From positions 186,001 through 250,000 of the forward strand of contig NZ_CAJQTX010000002.1 in assembly GCF_907163085.1 (NCBI RefSeq): a DNA stretch of 64,000 nucleotides, in the 5' to 3' direction. Below are positions 1-8,949 of this stretch, piece after piece. Under the pieces are notes generated by a model. The model ran no database searches. It was not told the origin of the DNA and saw nothing but the letters and a program-made list of their open reading frames with translations. Numbering within the stretch: the first letter of the stretch is position 1; each line of letters begins with the position of its first letter. The position numbers and the translations under genes are program-made. Source of the DNA: Candidatus Accumulibacter sp. ACC003. GTDB taxonomy: Bacteria > Pseudomonadota > Gammaproteobacteria > Burkholderiales > Rhodocyclaceae.

Positions 1-763
1 TGGCTTCGCGATTGAGTTCCTGCATCAGAAAATCGAGGCGTTTGCCGCTGGCGCCGCCGGCCTTGAGGACGCGCTCGACCTCGTCGAGGTGCGTCGCCAG
101 CCGCTCCAGTTCTTCGGCGACGTCGATGCGGGCGGCAAAGATTGCCACTTCCTGGCGCAGGCGATCGTCGTCAACGGTGGCGACGGCATCGACCAGACGC
201 TGCTGCAACTTGTGGCTGAACGCCGCCAGCGCGGCCGGGACGCGCGGCTCGATGTCGCGCAGCATGGCGCGCATGCGGGCGATCTTGTCGATGATCACGG
301 CGGCCAGCTTCTCGCCTTCGCGGGCGCGACTGGCGGTAAAGTCGTCGAGCGCCGCACTGGCCAGCGCCAGACACGCCGGCAGCAGCGCTTCGCGATCCAG
401 ACCATCGTCAGCCAGGATTCCCGGCCAGCGCAGGACCTCGCTGACGCTCAGCGGCGCGGCCAGCGGCAAGGCCTTCCTGACCTGCTCGTCGAGCAGCCTG
501 AGGCGATCGAGCAGCTCGGGGTTCAGGCCGGCCGGTCCGGCGACGCCGCTGGCGGCGACGAAAGCGAGCCGGCATTCGAGCTTGCCGCGGCCGAGCCGCT
601 TGCCGATCAACTCGCGCAGCGCGGGTTCGACGAGACGCAATTCGTCGCCAACGCGAAACTGGCAGTCGAGATAACGGGAATTGACGCTTTTCAGCTCGAT
701 GTGCAGTTCGCCACCCTTGACCGCGTGCGTCATCGCGGCGTAGCCGGTCATGCTGTAAATCAT
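1..763 (-). CDS. yicC: YicC family endoribonuclease-like protein, 3' end cut by window
   Basis: The reading frame runs leftward from an ATG at 763 and is still open at base 1, so the C-terminal residues lie outside the window. The N-terminus MIYSMTGYA and the near-terminal FLMQELNREA are hallmarks of the YicC/DUF1732 family, whose members are close to 290 residues; about 254 codons are visible. E. coli YicC has been described as an endoribonuclease that acts on small RNA; that role is family knowledge and is not visible here. The gene is divergent from the kinase gene, with an 85-bp shared promoter region. The family is often followed by gmk, which would then lie just outside the left edge. 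Confidence 0.9.
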   Translation of the reverse strand, partial: MIYSMTGYAAMTHAVKGGELHIELKSVNSRYLDCQFRVGDELRLVEPALRELIGKRLGRGKLECRLAFVAASGVAGPAGLNPELLDRLRLLDEQVRKALPLAAPLSVSEVLRWPGILADDGLDREALLPACLALASAALDDFTASRAREGEKLAAVIIDKIARMRAMLRDIEPRVPAALAAFSHKLQQRLVDAVATVDDDRLRQEVAIFAARIDVAEELERLATHLDEVERVLKAGGASGKRLDFLMQELNREA

Positions 764-848
764 TGGAATCCTGACGTTTTGGCGGAGGCGGTTCTGCAGC
801 CGGCTTTACAGCCCACCCCCAAAGACCGGACAATGGCCGACACTCTGG

Positions 849-1823
849 ATGATAGCCTCGACCGCGATGGTGCAACAAGCGAACCACCCCCTTCCCCCCG
901 CTTTTCAACTTGATGAGTATTGCATCGAGCATCAGCTGTCCTTGGGTGGCTTTTCGATCGTCTACGTCGCCGTCGACAGCAAGGGCACGCGCGTGGCGAT
1001 CAAGGAGTATCTGCCGAACACGCTGGCGCTGCGCGGCGAGGGGCGAACCGCACCGGTCATTTCCGAGGATCATCTGCCCGCTTTCCGCTACGGCATGAAG
1101 TGTTTTTTCGAGGAAGGGCGGGCGCTGGCCGGCCTGTCGCACCCGAACGTAATCCGCGTCTTGAACTTCTTTCGCGCCAACGATACGGTTTATATGGTGA
1201 TGGAGTACGAACACGGCCGCACCCTGCAGGAGCTGATCCAGAAGAACCGGGCCGGCGTTACCGAAAACTTCATCCGCAATGTATTTACCAAGATGCTCAA
1301 TGGTCTGCGCGAGGTGCACTCGCACCGCCTGCTGCACCTCGACCTCAAGCCGTCGAACATCTATATGCGCAACAACCACATCCCGGTACTGATCGACTTT
1401 GGTGCCGCGCGCCAGACGCTGGCTTGCGACACGCCCATGCTCAAGCCGATGTACACGCCGGGCTTTGCCTCGCCGGAACACTACAACCAGCGCGCCTTGC
1501 TCGGCCCGTGGAGCGACATCTACAGCGTCGGCGCGTCGATGTATGCGTGCATCTCGGGGAGCACGCCGCAAGCCGCCGACAGCCGCCTGGAAAAGGATCG
1601 CCTGGTGCCGGCAATGGTGCGCTGGGAAGGTGACTACTCCGACCAGTTGCTCGAGACCATCGACTGGTGCCTGTGCCTGAACCATCGCTACCGACCGCAA
1701 AGCGTCTTCGCCCTGCAGAAGGCGCTCACTGAACCGGTCATCGCGCCGCAACCGCGGCCGCCGCCCAAGGAAAGCTGGCTCGACCAGATGGTCGGCAAAC
1801 TGAAAAAAACCAGGAACTCATGA
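849..1823 (+). CDS. Serine/threonine protein kinase
   Basis: A 324-residue soluble Hanks-type kinase with no membrane segment. Visible motifs in order: a glycine-rich loop variant LGGFSIVY near residue 32, the ATP-anchoring lysine in VAIKEYLP near 51, catalytic loop HLDLKPSN near 163, the DFG metal motif in IDFGAA near 180, and an APE-like SPEHY. All key catalytic residues are present, so it should be active. The PP2C phosphatase overlaps its stop as ATGA, so the two are translationally coupled and probably act on the same substrates. The start is uncertain: ATG 849 and ATG 867 are both possible and neither has a clear ribosome-binding site. The order kinase, phosphatase, rph, rdgB, hemW resembles other betaproteobacteria. 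Confidence 0.9.
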   Translation: MIASTAMVQQANHPLPPAFQLDEYCIEHQLSLGGFSIVYVAVDSKGTRVAIKEYLPNTLALRGEGRTAPVISEDHLPAFRYGMKCFFEEGRALAGLSHPNVIRVLNFFRANDTVYMVMEYEHGRTLQELIQKNRAGVTENFIRNVFTKMLNGLREVHSHRLLHLDLKPSNIYMRNNHIPVLIDFGAARQTLACDTPMLKPMYTPGFASPEHYNQRALLGPWSDIYSVGASMYACISGSTPQAADSRLEKDRLVPAMVRWEGDYSDQLLETIDWCLCLNHRYRPQSVFALQKALTEPVIAPQPRPPPKESWLDQMVGKLKKTRNS

Positions 1824-2743
1824 AATTCACCATCTACCAGGAAAGCCGTACCGGCAAGCGCGCCAATAACGAAGACCGGTTGGCCCACTGTTATTCGCGT
1901 GACAGCCTGCTGCTGGTCGTCGCCGACGGCATGGGCGGGCACTACTACGGCGAAGTGGCCGCGCAGATCGCCGTCCAGACGCTCAGCGAGGCCTTCCAGC
2001 GCGAGGTCAAGAGGCGCATCCGAGACCCCTTCCTGTTTCTGCAGGAAGGGATGCTCAACGCGCACCGCGGCATCGTCGACTATGCCGGCAAACACCATCT
2101 GCCGGACTCGCCGCGCACCACCTGCGTCGCCTGCATCGTCCAGAAAAACATCGCTTACTGGGCGCACTCGGGCGATTCCCGCCTGTACCTGCTGCGCAAA
2201 GGCAAAGTCCTGGCGCAGACCCGGGACCACTCGCGCGTCCGCCTGCTGCTCGACCAGGGAATGATCAGCGAAGAGCAGGCTCTGACCCACCCCGACCGCA
2301 ACAAGATCTACGGCTGCCTGGGTGGCCAGCAGACGCCGGAAATCGAGTTTTCACGCAAGACGACGCTCGAAGCCGAAGACGTCCTGGTGCTGTGCACCGA
2401 CGGCGTCTGGAGCGAGCTGCCCGCCGGCATCCTGGCGACGGCATTGAAAAGCGCCAATCTGATGCAGGCCATACCGACGCTCATGACGCAGGCCGAAGAA
2501 CACGGCGGCGCGCACGCCGACAACCTGTCGATGATCGCCGTACGCTGGGACGACAGCTACGTCGACGAAAGCACCGGCGGCAGCAGCAGTCTGATCTCGA
2601 CGAAATCGATGTCGCGCGACACGGTCACGACGCGCATGACCGAGTTTGGACGCCAGCCGGGCCACAAGAACGAACTCACCGAGGAGGAAATCGAACTGGC
2701 CATCGAAGAAATCCGCTCGACCATCCAGAAGTACTCAAAATAG
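1820..2743 (+). CDS. PP2C-family serine/threonine phosphatase
   Basis: A 307-residue PPM/PP2C metal-dependent phosphatase. Metal-binding motifs are all visible: NNEDR near residue 16, VADGMGGH near 34, [10 protein letters not shown] near 113, CTDGVW near 193 and a final DNLSMIAV near 234. The last 60 or so residues after the catalytic fold are Ser/Thr-rich and then acidic ([11 protein letters not shown]), with no known domain. The start ATG overlaps the kinase stop by four bases, and the gene pair most likely forms a reversible phosphorylation switch. The target is not evident; nothing nearby is an obvious substrate. Confidence 0.93.
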   Translation: MKFTIYQESRTGKRANNEDRLAHCYSRDSLLLVVADGMGGHYYGEVAAQIAVQTLSEAFQREVKRRIRDPFLFLQEGMLNAHRGIVDYAGKHHLPDSPRTTCVACIVQKNIAYWAHSGDSRLYLLRKGKVLAQTRDHSRVRLLLDQGMISEEQALTHPDRNKIYGCLGGQQTPEIEFSRKTTLEAEDVLVLCTDGVWSELPAGILATALKSANLMQAIPTLMTQAEEHGGAHADNLSMIAVRWDDSYVDESTGGSSSLISTKSMSRDTVTTRMTEFGRQPGHKNELTEEEIELAIEEIRSTIQKYSK

Positions 2744-2751
2744 GAATTTGC

Positions 2752-3468
2752 ATGCGCCCCAGCCATCGTCAACCGTCGCAGCTCCGCAACGTGCGGATTG
2801 CCCGCCACTTCACCCGTCACGCCGAGGGCTCGGTGCTCATCGAAATGGGCGACACGCGCGTCCTGTGCACCGCCAGCATCGAAGAATCGCTACCGCCCTT
2901 CCTGCGCGGCGCCGGTCAGGGCTGGGTCACCGCCGAATACGGCATGCTGCCGCGCTCGACGCATACGCGTACCGGCCGCGAAGCGGCGAAAGGCAAGCAG
3001 AGCGGCCGGACGCAGGAAATCCAGCGCCTGATCGGCCGCGCGCTGCGCGCCGTGACCGACCTCAAGGCGCTCGGCGAACGCCAGATCACCCTCGATTGTG
3101 ACGTCCTGCAGGCCGACGGCGGCACGCGTTGCGCGGCGATCACCGGCGCCTGGCTGGCGCTCAACGACGCCTGCGAACACTTGTTGAGCAAGGGCAAGAT
3201 CGCCGCCAACCCCTTGCGTGATCACGTCGCCGCGGTCTCGGTGGGGATGTACCAGGGTCTCGCCGTACTCGACCTCGACTACGCCGAAGACGCCAACTGC
3301 GATACCGACATGAACGTCGTGATGACCGGCAGCGGCGGCATCGTCGAAGTGCAGGGGACAGCCGAAGGCGAGCCCTTTACACGTAGCCAGATGGGCGAAT
3401 TGCTCGACCTCGCCGACGCCGGCATCGGCCGCCTGATCAGCCACCAGAAAGCGTCGCTGGCGCTATGA
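2752..3468 (+). CDS. rph: Ribonuclease PH
   Basis: A 238-residue phosphorolytic exoribonuclease that trims the 3' ends of tRNA precursors using phosphate, releasing nucleoside diphosphates; it works as a ring of six subunits. The full-length family signature is present, including the N-terminal [26 protein letters not shown] near residue 60, the GR-rich [17 protein letters not shown] segment and the [10 protein letters not shown] active-site region. Length is normal. The ATG at 2752 lies 8 bp after the phosphatase stop, and rdgB overlaps the 3' end as ATGA. Pairing of rph with rdgB is conserved in many bacteria. Confidence 0.97.
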   Translation: MRPSHRQPSQLRNVRIARHFTRHAEGSVLIEMGDTRVLCTASIEESLPPFLRGAGQGWVTAEYGMLPRSTHTRTGREAAKGKQSGRTQEIQRLIGRALRAVTDLKALGERQITLDCDVLQADGGTRCAAITGAWLALNDACEHLLSKGKIAANPLRDHVAAVSVGMYQGLAVLDLDYAEDANCDTDMNVVMTGSGGIVEVQGTAEGEPFTRSQMGELLDLADAGIGRLISHQKASLAL

Positions 3469-4052
3469 AACTGGTCCTCGCTTCGAACAACGCCAAAAAA
3501 CTCAAAGAACTCGACGCGATCCTCGCGCCGCTCGGCTGGGAACTCGTTCCGCAGGGCCAACTCGGCGTCCCCGAGGTCGAAGAACCGTACTGCACCTTCG
3601 TCGAAAACGCCCTGACCAAGGCCCGCCACGCGTCGCGGCTGACCGGCCTGCCAGCGCTCGCCGACGACTCGGGGCTGTGCGTAGACGCTTTCGCCGGCGC
3701 GCCTGGCGTGCTGTCGGCGCGCTACGCCGGCGAACCGAAATCGGACGCCCGCAACAACCAGAAGCTGATCGATGAACTCGGCGAGAATTGCCAGCGCAGC
3801 GCGCACTTCGTTTCGCTGATCGTTTTTGTTCGCCACGCCGACGACCCGCAGCCGATCATCGCCGAGGGCGAATGGCACGGCGAGATCCTGCCGGCGCCGC
3901 GCGGTGACGACGGTTTTGGCTACGATCCGCTGTTCTATATCCGCGAACTCGACAAGAGCTCGGCCGAACTCGACGCCGCCGAAAAAAACCGCCGCTCGCA
4001 TCGCGGCCAGGCGCTGGCCCGGCTCGTCGAACGTCTGCAGGCGCGTCGCTGA
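3465..4052 (+). CDS. rdgB: XTP/dITP diphosphohydrolase (Ham1/RdgB)
   Basis: A 195-residue house-cleaning enzyme that hydrolyses dITP, XTP and ITP to monophosphates and so keeps deaminated purines out of DNA and RNA. Visible signatures are the N-terminal [12 protein letters not shown] that binds the nucleotide, the [11 protein letters not shown] catalytic motif near residue 66, and FGYDPLFY near 148. Length is typical. Its start overlaps rph by four bases, and hemW begins on the last base of its stop codon, so rph, rdgB and hemW are translated as a coupled set. Confidence 0.97.
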   Translation: MKLVLASNNAKKLKELDAILAPLGWELVPQGQLGVPEVEEPYCTFVENALTKARHASRLTGLPALADDSGLCVDAFAGAPGVLSARYAGEPKSDARNNQKLIDELGENCQRSAHFVSLIVFVRHADDPQPIIAEGEWHGEILPAPRGDDGFGYDPLFYIRELDKSSAELDAAEKNRRSHRGQALARLVERLQARR

Positions 4053-5302
4053 TGCCGGAGCCGCCGCGGCGCAAGATCATCCCGCTGCTGTCGGTTCAGC
4101 AGCTCGCGACGGCGGCGCGCAAGGAACTGCAGTTCCGCACGCCGCCACCGCTGTCGCTGTACATCCACATTCCCTGGTGCGTTCGCAAGTGCCCGTACTG
4201 CGACTTCAACTCGCACGCGCTGCCGGTAGCCGGTGACGGCGAAGCGGCGCCGATCCCCGAGAGTGACTACCTGGCGGCGCTGATCGCCGACCTCGAATCG
4301 GCCTTGCCGATGATCTGGGGGCGGCGCGTCGACAGCGTCTTCTTTGGCGGTGGCACGCCGAGCCTGCTCTCCGGCGACGGCGTCGAGCAACTGCTCGCCG
4401 CCGTGCGTAGTCGCGTGCCTTTGCTGCCAAACGCCGAAATCACCCTGGAGGCCAATCCGGCCAGCGCTGAAGCCGGCAAATTCGCCGCTTTTCGAGCCGC
4501 TGGCGTCAATCGCCTGTCGATCGGCATCCAGAGCTTCTCGCCGCGCCACCTCAAGGCGCTCGGCCGCGTGCACGACGACCAGCAAGCGCGCCAGGCCATC
4601 GCCGTCGCCGCCCGCCATTTCGATAACTTCAACCTCGACCTGATCTACGGCCTGCCCGGACAAAGCGTCGACGAAGCACTCGCCGACGTCGACAGCGCGC
4701 TGTCGTTCGCACCACCGCACCTGTCGTGCTATCAGCTGACGATCGAAGCGAACACCGCTTTTGCCGCCAATCCGCCGCCGCTGCCCGACCCCGACACCTG
4801 CGCCGACATGCAGGACGCCATCGAGGCCAGGCTGGCGGCCGCCGGCTACGACCATTATGAGACCTCGGCTTTCGCGCGCCCCGGTCATCACTGCCAGCAC
4901 AACCTCAACTACTGGCAATTCGGCGACTACCTGGGAATCGGCGCCGGCGCGCACAGCAAGCTGACGCTGCACGACCGCGTGCTCCGTCAGATGCGCTGGA
5001 AACGTCCCGCCGAGTATCTCGCCAGGGTCAGCGCCGGAACGCCGCTGCAGGAAGAATTCGCCGTCGCCGCCGCCGACCTGCCGTTCGAGTTCATGCTCAA
5101 CGCGCTGCGCCTGCTGCAGGGTTTCGATGCCCCCTTGTTCGAACTACGAACTTCCTTGTCGCTACTCAAGATCGACGCCGAACTGCGCCAGGCCGAGGAC
5201 GACGGCCTGCTCGAGCGGCACGGGCAGCGCATCGCACCGAGCGATCGCGGGCGGCGCTTTCTCAACCGCTTGCTCGAACGCTTTCTCGTCGAACGCGGCT
5301 GA
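4052..5302 (+). CDS. hemW: Radical SAM heme chaperone HemW
   Basis: A 416-residue radical SAM protein of the HemN-like family. The iron-sulfur cluster motif CVRKCPYCDF (CX3CX2C) is intact near residue 47, followed by FFGGGTPSLL, the glycine motif for S-adenosylmethionine. The motif CNLNY-like HNLNYWQFGDY in the C-terminal half fits HemW, and proteins of this length were formerly called coproporphyrinogen III oxidase. HemW is thought to deliver heme to respiratory enzymes and not to oxidise coproporphyrinogen. The reading frame begins directly on the rdgB stop (TGATG). It converges on the ankyrin gene. Confidence 0.93.
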   Translation: MPEPPRRKIIPLLSVQQLATAARKELQFRTPPPLSLYIHIPWCVRKCPYCDFNSHALPVAGDGEAAPIPESDYLAALIADLESALPMIWGRRVDSVFFGGGTPSLLSGDGVEQLLAAVRSRVPLLPNAEITLEANPASAEAGKFAAFRAAGVNRLSIGIQSFSPRHLKALGRVHDDQQARQAIAVAARHFDNFNLDLIYGLPGQSVDEALADVDSALSFAPPHLSCYQLTIEANTAFAANPPPLPDPDTCADMQDAIEARLAAAGYDHYETSAFARPGHHCQHNLNYWQFGDYLGIGAGAHSKLTLHDRVLRQMRWKRPAEYLARVSAGTPLQEEFAVAAADLPFEFMLNALRLLQGFDAPLFELRTSLSLLKIDAELRQAEDDGLLERHGQRIAPSDRGRRFLNRLLERFLVERG

Positions 5303-5309
5303 GCGCCGC

Positions 5310-5323
5310 GTCGCGGCCGCGAC
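5310..5323. terminator. Palindrome between convergent hemW and ankyrin gene
   Basis: The sequence GTCGCGGCCGCGAC is a perfect 14-bp palindrome lying in the 20-bp gap between two convergent genes. A second weak hairpin (GCGGC / GCCGC) overlaps the hemW stop. There is no T-tract on either side, so this may only be a GC-rich stem that slows polymerase; termination is inferred from position alone. Confidence 0.3.
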
Positions 5324-5769
5324 TACTGCATGCCGGCGACGGCCTGATAAAGCTGTTGACGGAGTTCTTCGGCTGGCTGCCCTTGCGCCTCGGCGAGACG
5401 AATCTGGCGCAGCAGGTCGGCGACCTGCGCGGCAGCGGCGCTTTGCGCCGGGCTGCTCGAGGTCGCCGCCTTGCCGGCGCCGGCAGGCCGAGCGCTCGGC
5501 GCCGTTGCCGCGCCAACTGCTGCAAGCGGCTTGTCGCCGACCATCATCTGCGCCCGCTCGGCACCGGGCCGACCGCGGCGCGCGGTAATGACCATCGACG
5601 GCGGCATGTAGGGGCGCGGCATCTGCGCTTGCGCTGGCGGCCGCGGGCTGCTGCGGCGCAGGTTATTGACCGTCGCCAGGAGCTTCTTGTGCAAGGCGTC
5701 GCTCGGCTTACCCTCGGCTTCGGCGGCACGGATCTGCCGCATGATCTCATCGATCTCGCTCGGCCACCC
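5323..5769 (-). pseudogene. C-terminal part of the frameshifted ankyrin protein
   Basis: This frame has no start or ribosome-binding site of its own but picks up exactly where the ankyrin frame stops. It contains two copies of a helical motif with the pattern EIMRQIRAAEAEGKPSDAL and DLLRQIRLAEAQGQPAEEL, each followed by a short leucine-rich helix (LHKKLLATVNNL and LRQQLYQAVAGM). They are separated by a low-complexity Ala/Pro/Ser linker. The internal duplication suggests this tail was a real domain of the intact protein. Correcting one base in the G/C run around 5760-5772 would give a single protein of about 390 residues. Confidence 0.55.
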
Positions 5770-6502
5770 CGGCCGAGCGCAGCGCCTCGCCGAAGCTCTC
5801 CTTCGGCGCCTTGACGGCAATTTCGAATTCCTCGGGCGACGAAATCATCTTCGCCAGATGGAGATGGTCGTAGCGCATGGCCATCGTCAGCGGCGTATCG
5901 CCCCAGTCGTTCTGCGCCTTCGGATTGGCGCCCGATTCAAGCAGCAGTCGCGCCAGATCGTCGCGACCTTCGCGTGCCGCCAGGATCAGCGGCGTCGACA
6001 GGTTCGGCGAACGCGCGTTGACGTTGGCGCCGCGGGCGATCAGTTCCTCGACCAGCTTCTGGTGACCGTTGAACACCGCGTAGTGCAGCGCCCCCCAGTT
6101 GTTGCCCTGACGCTCGAGCGGCACACCGTGCTCGAGCAGCCATCTGACCGCGTCGAGATGGCCGCCCCAGGCGGCCAGTTGCAGCGCCTGCTCGCCGTTG
6201 CGGTTGCTCCGTCGCAGGTCGGCGCCGCGCGCGACGAACAGCGCCATCATCTCGACCTGGCCGTACCACGCGGCGACCATCACGCCGGTACCGACCTGCG
6301 CCGCCTCGTAATCCGGGTTCAGCCCCTCGTCGAGCCAGCGCGTCACCGTGCGCAGGTCACCGCGCTCGACGGCATAACCGAAGGTGATCGGATCGGGCGC
6401 CGCCGTCGGCATCTGCGCCGCCAGCGGTCCGGCAAGCAGGCACATCGCCAGTAGCAGCCACCGACCCGCTCCGCCAAGTACATCGCTCACGAAATCTCTC
6501 AC
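5747..6502 (-). CDS. Ankyrin-repeat exported protein, N-terminal part of a frameshifted gene
   Basis: Reading leftward from a GTG at 6502, which has a good GGAGG site 5 bases ahead. A signal peptide (WLLLAMCLLAGPLAAQ) is followed by about five ankyrin repeats, with clear units such as NRNGEQALQLAAWGGHLDAV and STPLILAAREGRDDLARLLL. The protein is predicted to be periplasmic and to bind a partner protein. The frame ends early at 5747 with VAERDR, while a different frame carries on with SEIDEIMRQI and conserved-looking sequence to 5323. The GC-run near 5760-5772 is the likely shift point. Either the gene is broken or one base is wrong in the assembly; see the next entry. Confidence 0.7.
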   Translation of the reverse strand: MRDFVSDVLGGAGRWLLLAMCLLAGPLAAQMPTAAPDPITFGYAVERGDLRTVTRWLDEGLNPDYEAAQVGTGVMVAAWYGQVEMMALFVARGADLRRSNRNGEQALQLAAWGGHLDAVRWLLEHGVPLERQGNNWGALHYAVFNGHQKLVEELIARGANVNARSPNLSTPLILAAREGRDDLARLLLESGANPKAQNDWGDTPLTMAMRYDHLHLAKMISSPEEFEIAVKAPKESFGEALRSAGVAERDR

Positions 6503-6594
6503 AGCATCCTCCCTTGCCGACCGCCAGACAGCGTGTCGAACGATCCAGGCGCGCACTGTCTAGCGGCACGCTTTTGGTTCACAATGTCGGGCTC

Positions 6595-7140
6595 ATGCCG
6601 TCCCGCCTGATTCTCGCCCTGGCGCTGTCGCTCGCCCTGCACGCCGGCCTGCTCGCTCCGGCGGCCTTCTGGCGCCGCACGCCGACGCCGCCACCCGCAC
6701 TGCAGGCGACCTTGCGCCTGCCGCTCAAGCCGGCGGCGCTCAGCGACGACCCCGTGTTCAAGGACACCCTGGCGACCGCCGAAGCGCCTGCTGTCGCCAA
6801 GCCGCCTCCGCCACCGCCGCCGCGCCCGAACGCCAGTCGCGACACGCCGCCCCAGCGCCCGGCCAAGGCCGCAGCCAGACGCGACGTCGAGGCCGCGCAG
6901 CGCAAGCTCTCCGAACACATCTACTACCCGCCGGAAGCCGTTGAGCGGGGACTCGAGGGCGAGGTTCGCCTGCTCCTGATGGTCGCCGACGACGGCCGAA
7001 TCACCGCCGTCAGCGTCGGCCTCAGCAGCGGCCACGCGATCCTCGACAAGGCTGCGGTAAAGGCCGCGTGGTCGATGGGCAAGCTGAGTTGGGCGCATTC
7101 ACGCGAGTTGATCCTGCCGGTCGTCTTCCGCCTGGAGTGA
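6595..7140 (+). CDS. TonB family protein (energy transducer C-terminal domain)
   Basis: About 181 residues from the ATG at 6595. One N-terminal membrane anchor ([18 protein letters not shown]) is followed by a proline-rich periplasmic spacer (PPPPPPPRP near residue 70) and a C-terminal TonB fold ([15 protein letters not shown] through VFRLE). Such proteins carry energy from an ExbB/ExbD motor to outer-membrane receptors, but no exbB or exbD is present in this window, so a partner must be elsewhere or the domain has another use. An upstream start at 6514 would add residues before the anchor without a typical signal. Its last 42 bases overlap the end of trmB on the other strand. Confidence 0.8.
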   Translation: MPSRLILALALSLALHAGLLAPAAFWRRTPTPPPALQATLRLPLKPAALSDDPVFKDTLATAEAPAVAKPPPPPPPRPNASRDTPPQRPAKAAARRDVEAAQRKLSEHIYYPPEAVERGLEGEVRLLLMVADDGRITAVSVGLSSGHAILDKAAVKAAWSMGKLSWAHSRELILPVVFRLE

Positions 7141-7842
7141 GTCGCGGCGGCGCCGAAAGAGCAGATCCCAGACGCCGTGCCCGAGACGCAGGCCGCGCTG
7201 CTCGAACTTGGTCTGCGGACGATGCTCCGGGCGCGGCGCGAAATCGGCCGCGGTATTCTCGAGCAGCGCTTCCGACGACAGCACGGCCAGCATCTGCTGC
7301 GCATACTCTTCCCAGTCGGTCGCGCAGTGCACGTAGCCACCGGGCTGCAAGCGACTGGCCAGCAGGCTGACCAGCGGCGGCTGCAACAGGCGCCGCTTGT
7401 GGTGGCGATTTTTCGGCCAGGGGTCGGGAAAGAAGATATGTACGCCGGCCAGCGTCGCCGGCGCGATCATCTCGCGCAAGACCTCGACGGCGTCGTGCTG
7501 GACGATGCGCTGATTGGCCAGCCCCATTTCGGCAACCAGCTTGCACAGGCTGCCGACGCCCGGCGTATGCACTTCGATGCCAAGGTAGTCGTTGTCGGGG
7601 TGCGCGGCGGCGATCGCCGCCGACGTCTCGCCCATGCCGAAGCCAATTTCAAGAATCTGCGGCGCGCGGCGCCCGAACAAGGCATCGAGATCGAGGCGCG
7701 CGGCGACGTAGGGGACGCCGATGCTGCCCATCATCGCCTCCCGGTAGCGCTGCTGCGCGTTCGAGACGCGGCCCTGGCGACGAACGAAGCTACGGATGTG
7801 TTCAGAGCGCGCGGCAGCGCTCTCGGTCTCCGGCGTCGCCAT
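7099..7842 (-). CDS. trmB: tRNA (guanine-N7-)-methyltransferase
   Basis: About 247 residues. TrmB places m7G at position 46 in the variable loop of tRNAs using S-adenosylmethionine. Visible features are the SAM-binding [16 protein letters not shown] near residue 65, the family-specific [16 protein letters not shown] near 148, and [12 protein letters not shown] took the ATG at 7842 (MATPETES), two bases after the thiG stop; a longer frame upstream overlaps thiG and is not protein-like. It is the last gene of the thiS-thiG-trmB operon and converges on the TonB-type gene with a 42-bp overlap. Confidence 0.95.
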   Translation of the reverse strand: MATPETESAAARSEHIRSFVRRQGRVSNAQQRYREAMMGSIGVPYVAARLDLDALFGRRAPQILEIGFGMGETSAAIAAAHPDNDYLGIEVHTPGVGSLCKLVAEMGLANQRIVQHDAVEVLREMIAPATLAGVHIFFPDPWPKNRHHKRRLLQPPLVSLLASRLQPGGYVHCATDWEEYAQQMLAVLSSEALLENTAADFAPRPEHRPQTKFEQRGLRLGHGVWDLLFRRRRDSLQAEDDRQDQLA

Positions 7843-7844
7843 GC

Positions 7845-8639
7845 CTACGAACCGATCAAGCCGCTGCTCGGCGACGAGGGATCGGCCGAATAGAATTTGC
7901 GCGCCATGCGGCCGGCGAGAAAAGCCTCGCGGCCGGCCTCGACGGCCTTCTTCATGGCGCTGGCCATCAGCAGTGGATCGCCGGCGTGCGCGATGGCGGT
8001 GTTCATCAGCACGCCGTCGCAACCGAGTTCCATGGCGATCGCTGCGTCGGAGGCAGTGCCGACGCCGGCGTCTACCAGCACCGGCACCTTGGCGTTGTCG
8101 ATGATCAGGCGCAGATTCCAGGGATTGACGATGCCCATCCCGGAACCGATCAGCGACGCCAGCGGCATCACCGCGACGCAGCCGAGCTCCTCGAGCATCT
8201 TCGCCTGGATTGGGTCGTCGGCGCAGTAAACCATCACCTCGAAACCTTCCTTGACGAGTGTTTCGGCGGCCTTGAGCGTCTCCGGCATGTTCGGGAAGAG
8301 GTTGCTCGGGTCGCCCAGCACCTCCAGCTTGCAGAGCCGATGGCCGTCGAGCAGTTCGCGCGCCAGACGCAGCGTGCGGACCGCGTCAACGGCGCTGTAG
8401 CAGCCGGCGGTGTTCGGCAGAATGGTGAACTGCGACGGCGGCAGCGCATCGAGCAGATTCGGCTCGTCGGCATTCTGGCCAATGTTCGTGCGCCGGATGG
8501 CGACGGTGACGATCTCGGCGCCGGAGGCGTCGATCGCCGCCCGCGTCTGCGCGAAATCGCGGTACTTGCCGGTACCAACGAGCAGCCGCGAACGATACGT
8601 CCGGCCGCCGATCGTCAGGCTGTGAGGAGAAGCGTGCAT
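7845..8639 (-). CDS. thiG: Thiazole synthase
   Basis: 264 residues, full length. ThiG makes the thiazole phosphate half of thiamine from deoxyxylulose phosphate, glycine-derived imine and the sulfur carried by ThiS. Conserved stretches include [11 protein letters not shown] near residue 20, the Schiff-base lysine region in LCKLEVLGD, and [33 protein letters not shown] in the C-terminal half. It lies 30 bp after thiS. No TPP riboswitch was recognised upstream of thiS. Confidence 0.97.
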   Translation of the reverse strand: MHASPHSLTIGGRTYRSRLLVGTGKYRDFAQTRAAIDASGAEIVTVAIRRTNIGQNADEPNLLDALPPSQFTILPNTAGCYSAVDAVRTLRLARELLDGHRLCKLEVLGDPSNLFPNMPETLKAAETLVKEGFEVMVYCADDPIQAKMLEELGCVAVMPLASLIGSGMGIVNPWNLRLIIDNAKVPVLVDAGVGTASDAAIAMELGCDGVLMNTAIAHAGDPLLMASAMKKAVEAGREAFLAGRMARKFYSADPSSPSSGLIGS

Positions 8640-8669
8640 GCGTTTTTTTCTTCCGAGAGTGGCGCAGGC

Positions 8670-8870
8670 TCAGCCGCCACCGACCGCGACGACGATCTCG
8701 ATCCGGTCGCCGTCGGCCAGTAGCGTTTCGCCATGACGACCACGCGGAACGATTTCACCATTACGTTCGACGGCAATCCGCTTGCCGGCGTGGTGCAGCG
8801 CCTCGACCAGAGCGCCAACGGTCAGCGGCGAGGGGAATTGGCGGCTTTCACCGTTGATCAGGAGTTCCAT
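8670..8870 (-). CDS. thiS: Sulfur carrier protein ThiS
   Basis: A 66-residue ubiquitin-like protein ending in the required diglycine (VAVGGG; one extra glycine). The tail is adenylated by ThiF and converted to a thiocarboxylate that feeds sulfur to ThiG. The N-terminus MELLINGESRQFPSPLTVGA and GDRIEIVVAVGGG are standard for the family. A ThiF/MoeB-like activating enzyme is encoded at 38338-39096 in this same window and could serve it, which is inference. Confidence 0.93.
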   Translation of the reverse strand: MELLINGESRQFPSPLTVGALVEALHHAGKRIAVERNGEIVPRGRHGETLLADGDRIEIVVAVGGG

Positions 8871-8949
8871 GGTGGGCCGATTTTATCACGCCGCCAGCGC
8901 ATAACCGGCCGCCGCCGGCACGCGGCCCTGCGGCTGCGGCGCCGACGAT

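Noticed and set aside
408-1751. A 447-codon frame antisense to yicC and the kinase.
   Set aside because: Overlaps two clearly conserved genes on both strands and has no domain.
8871-8949. TPP riboswitch ahead of thiS.
   Set aside because: The conserved CUGAGA and thi-box pattern was looked for upstream of the thiS start and not found.
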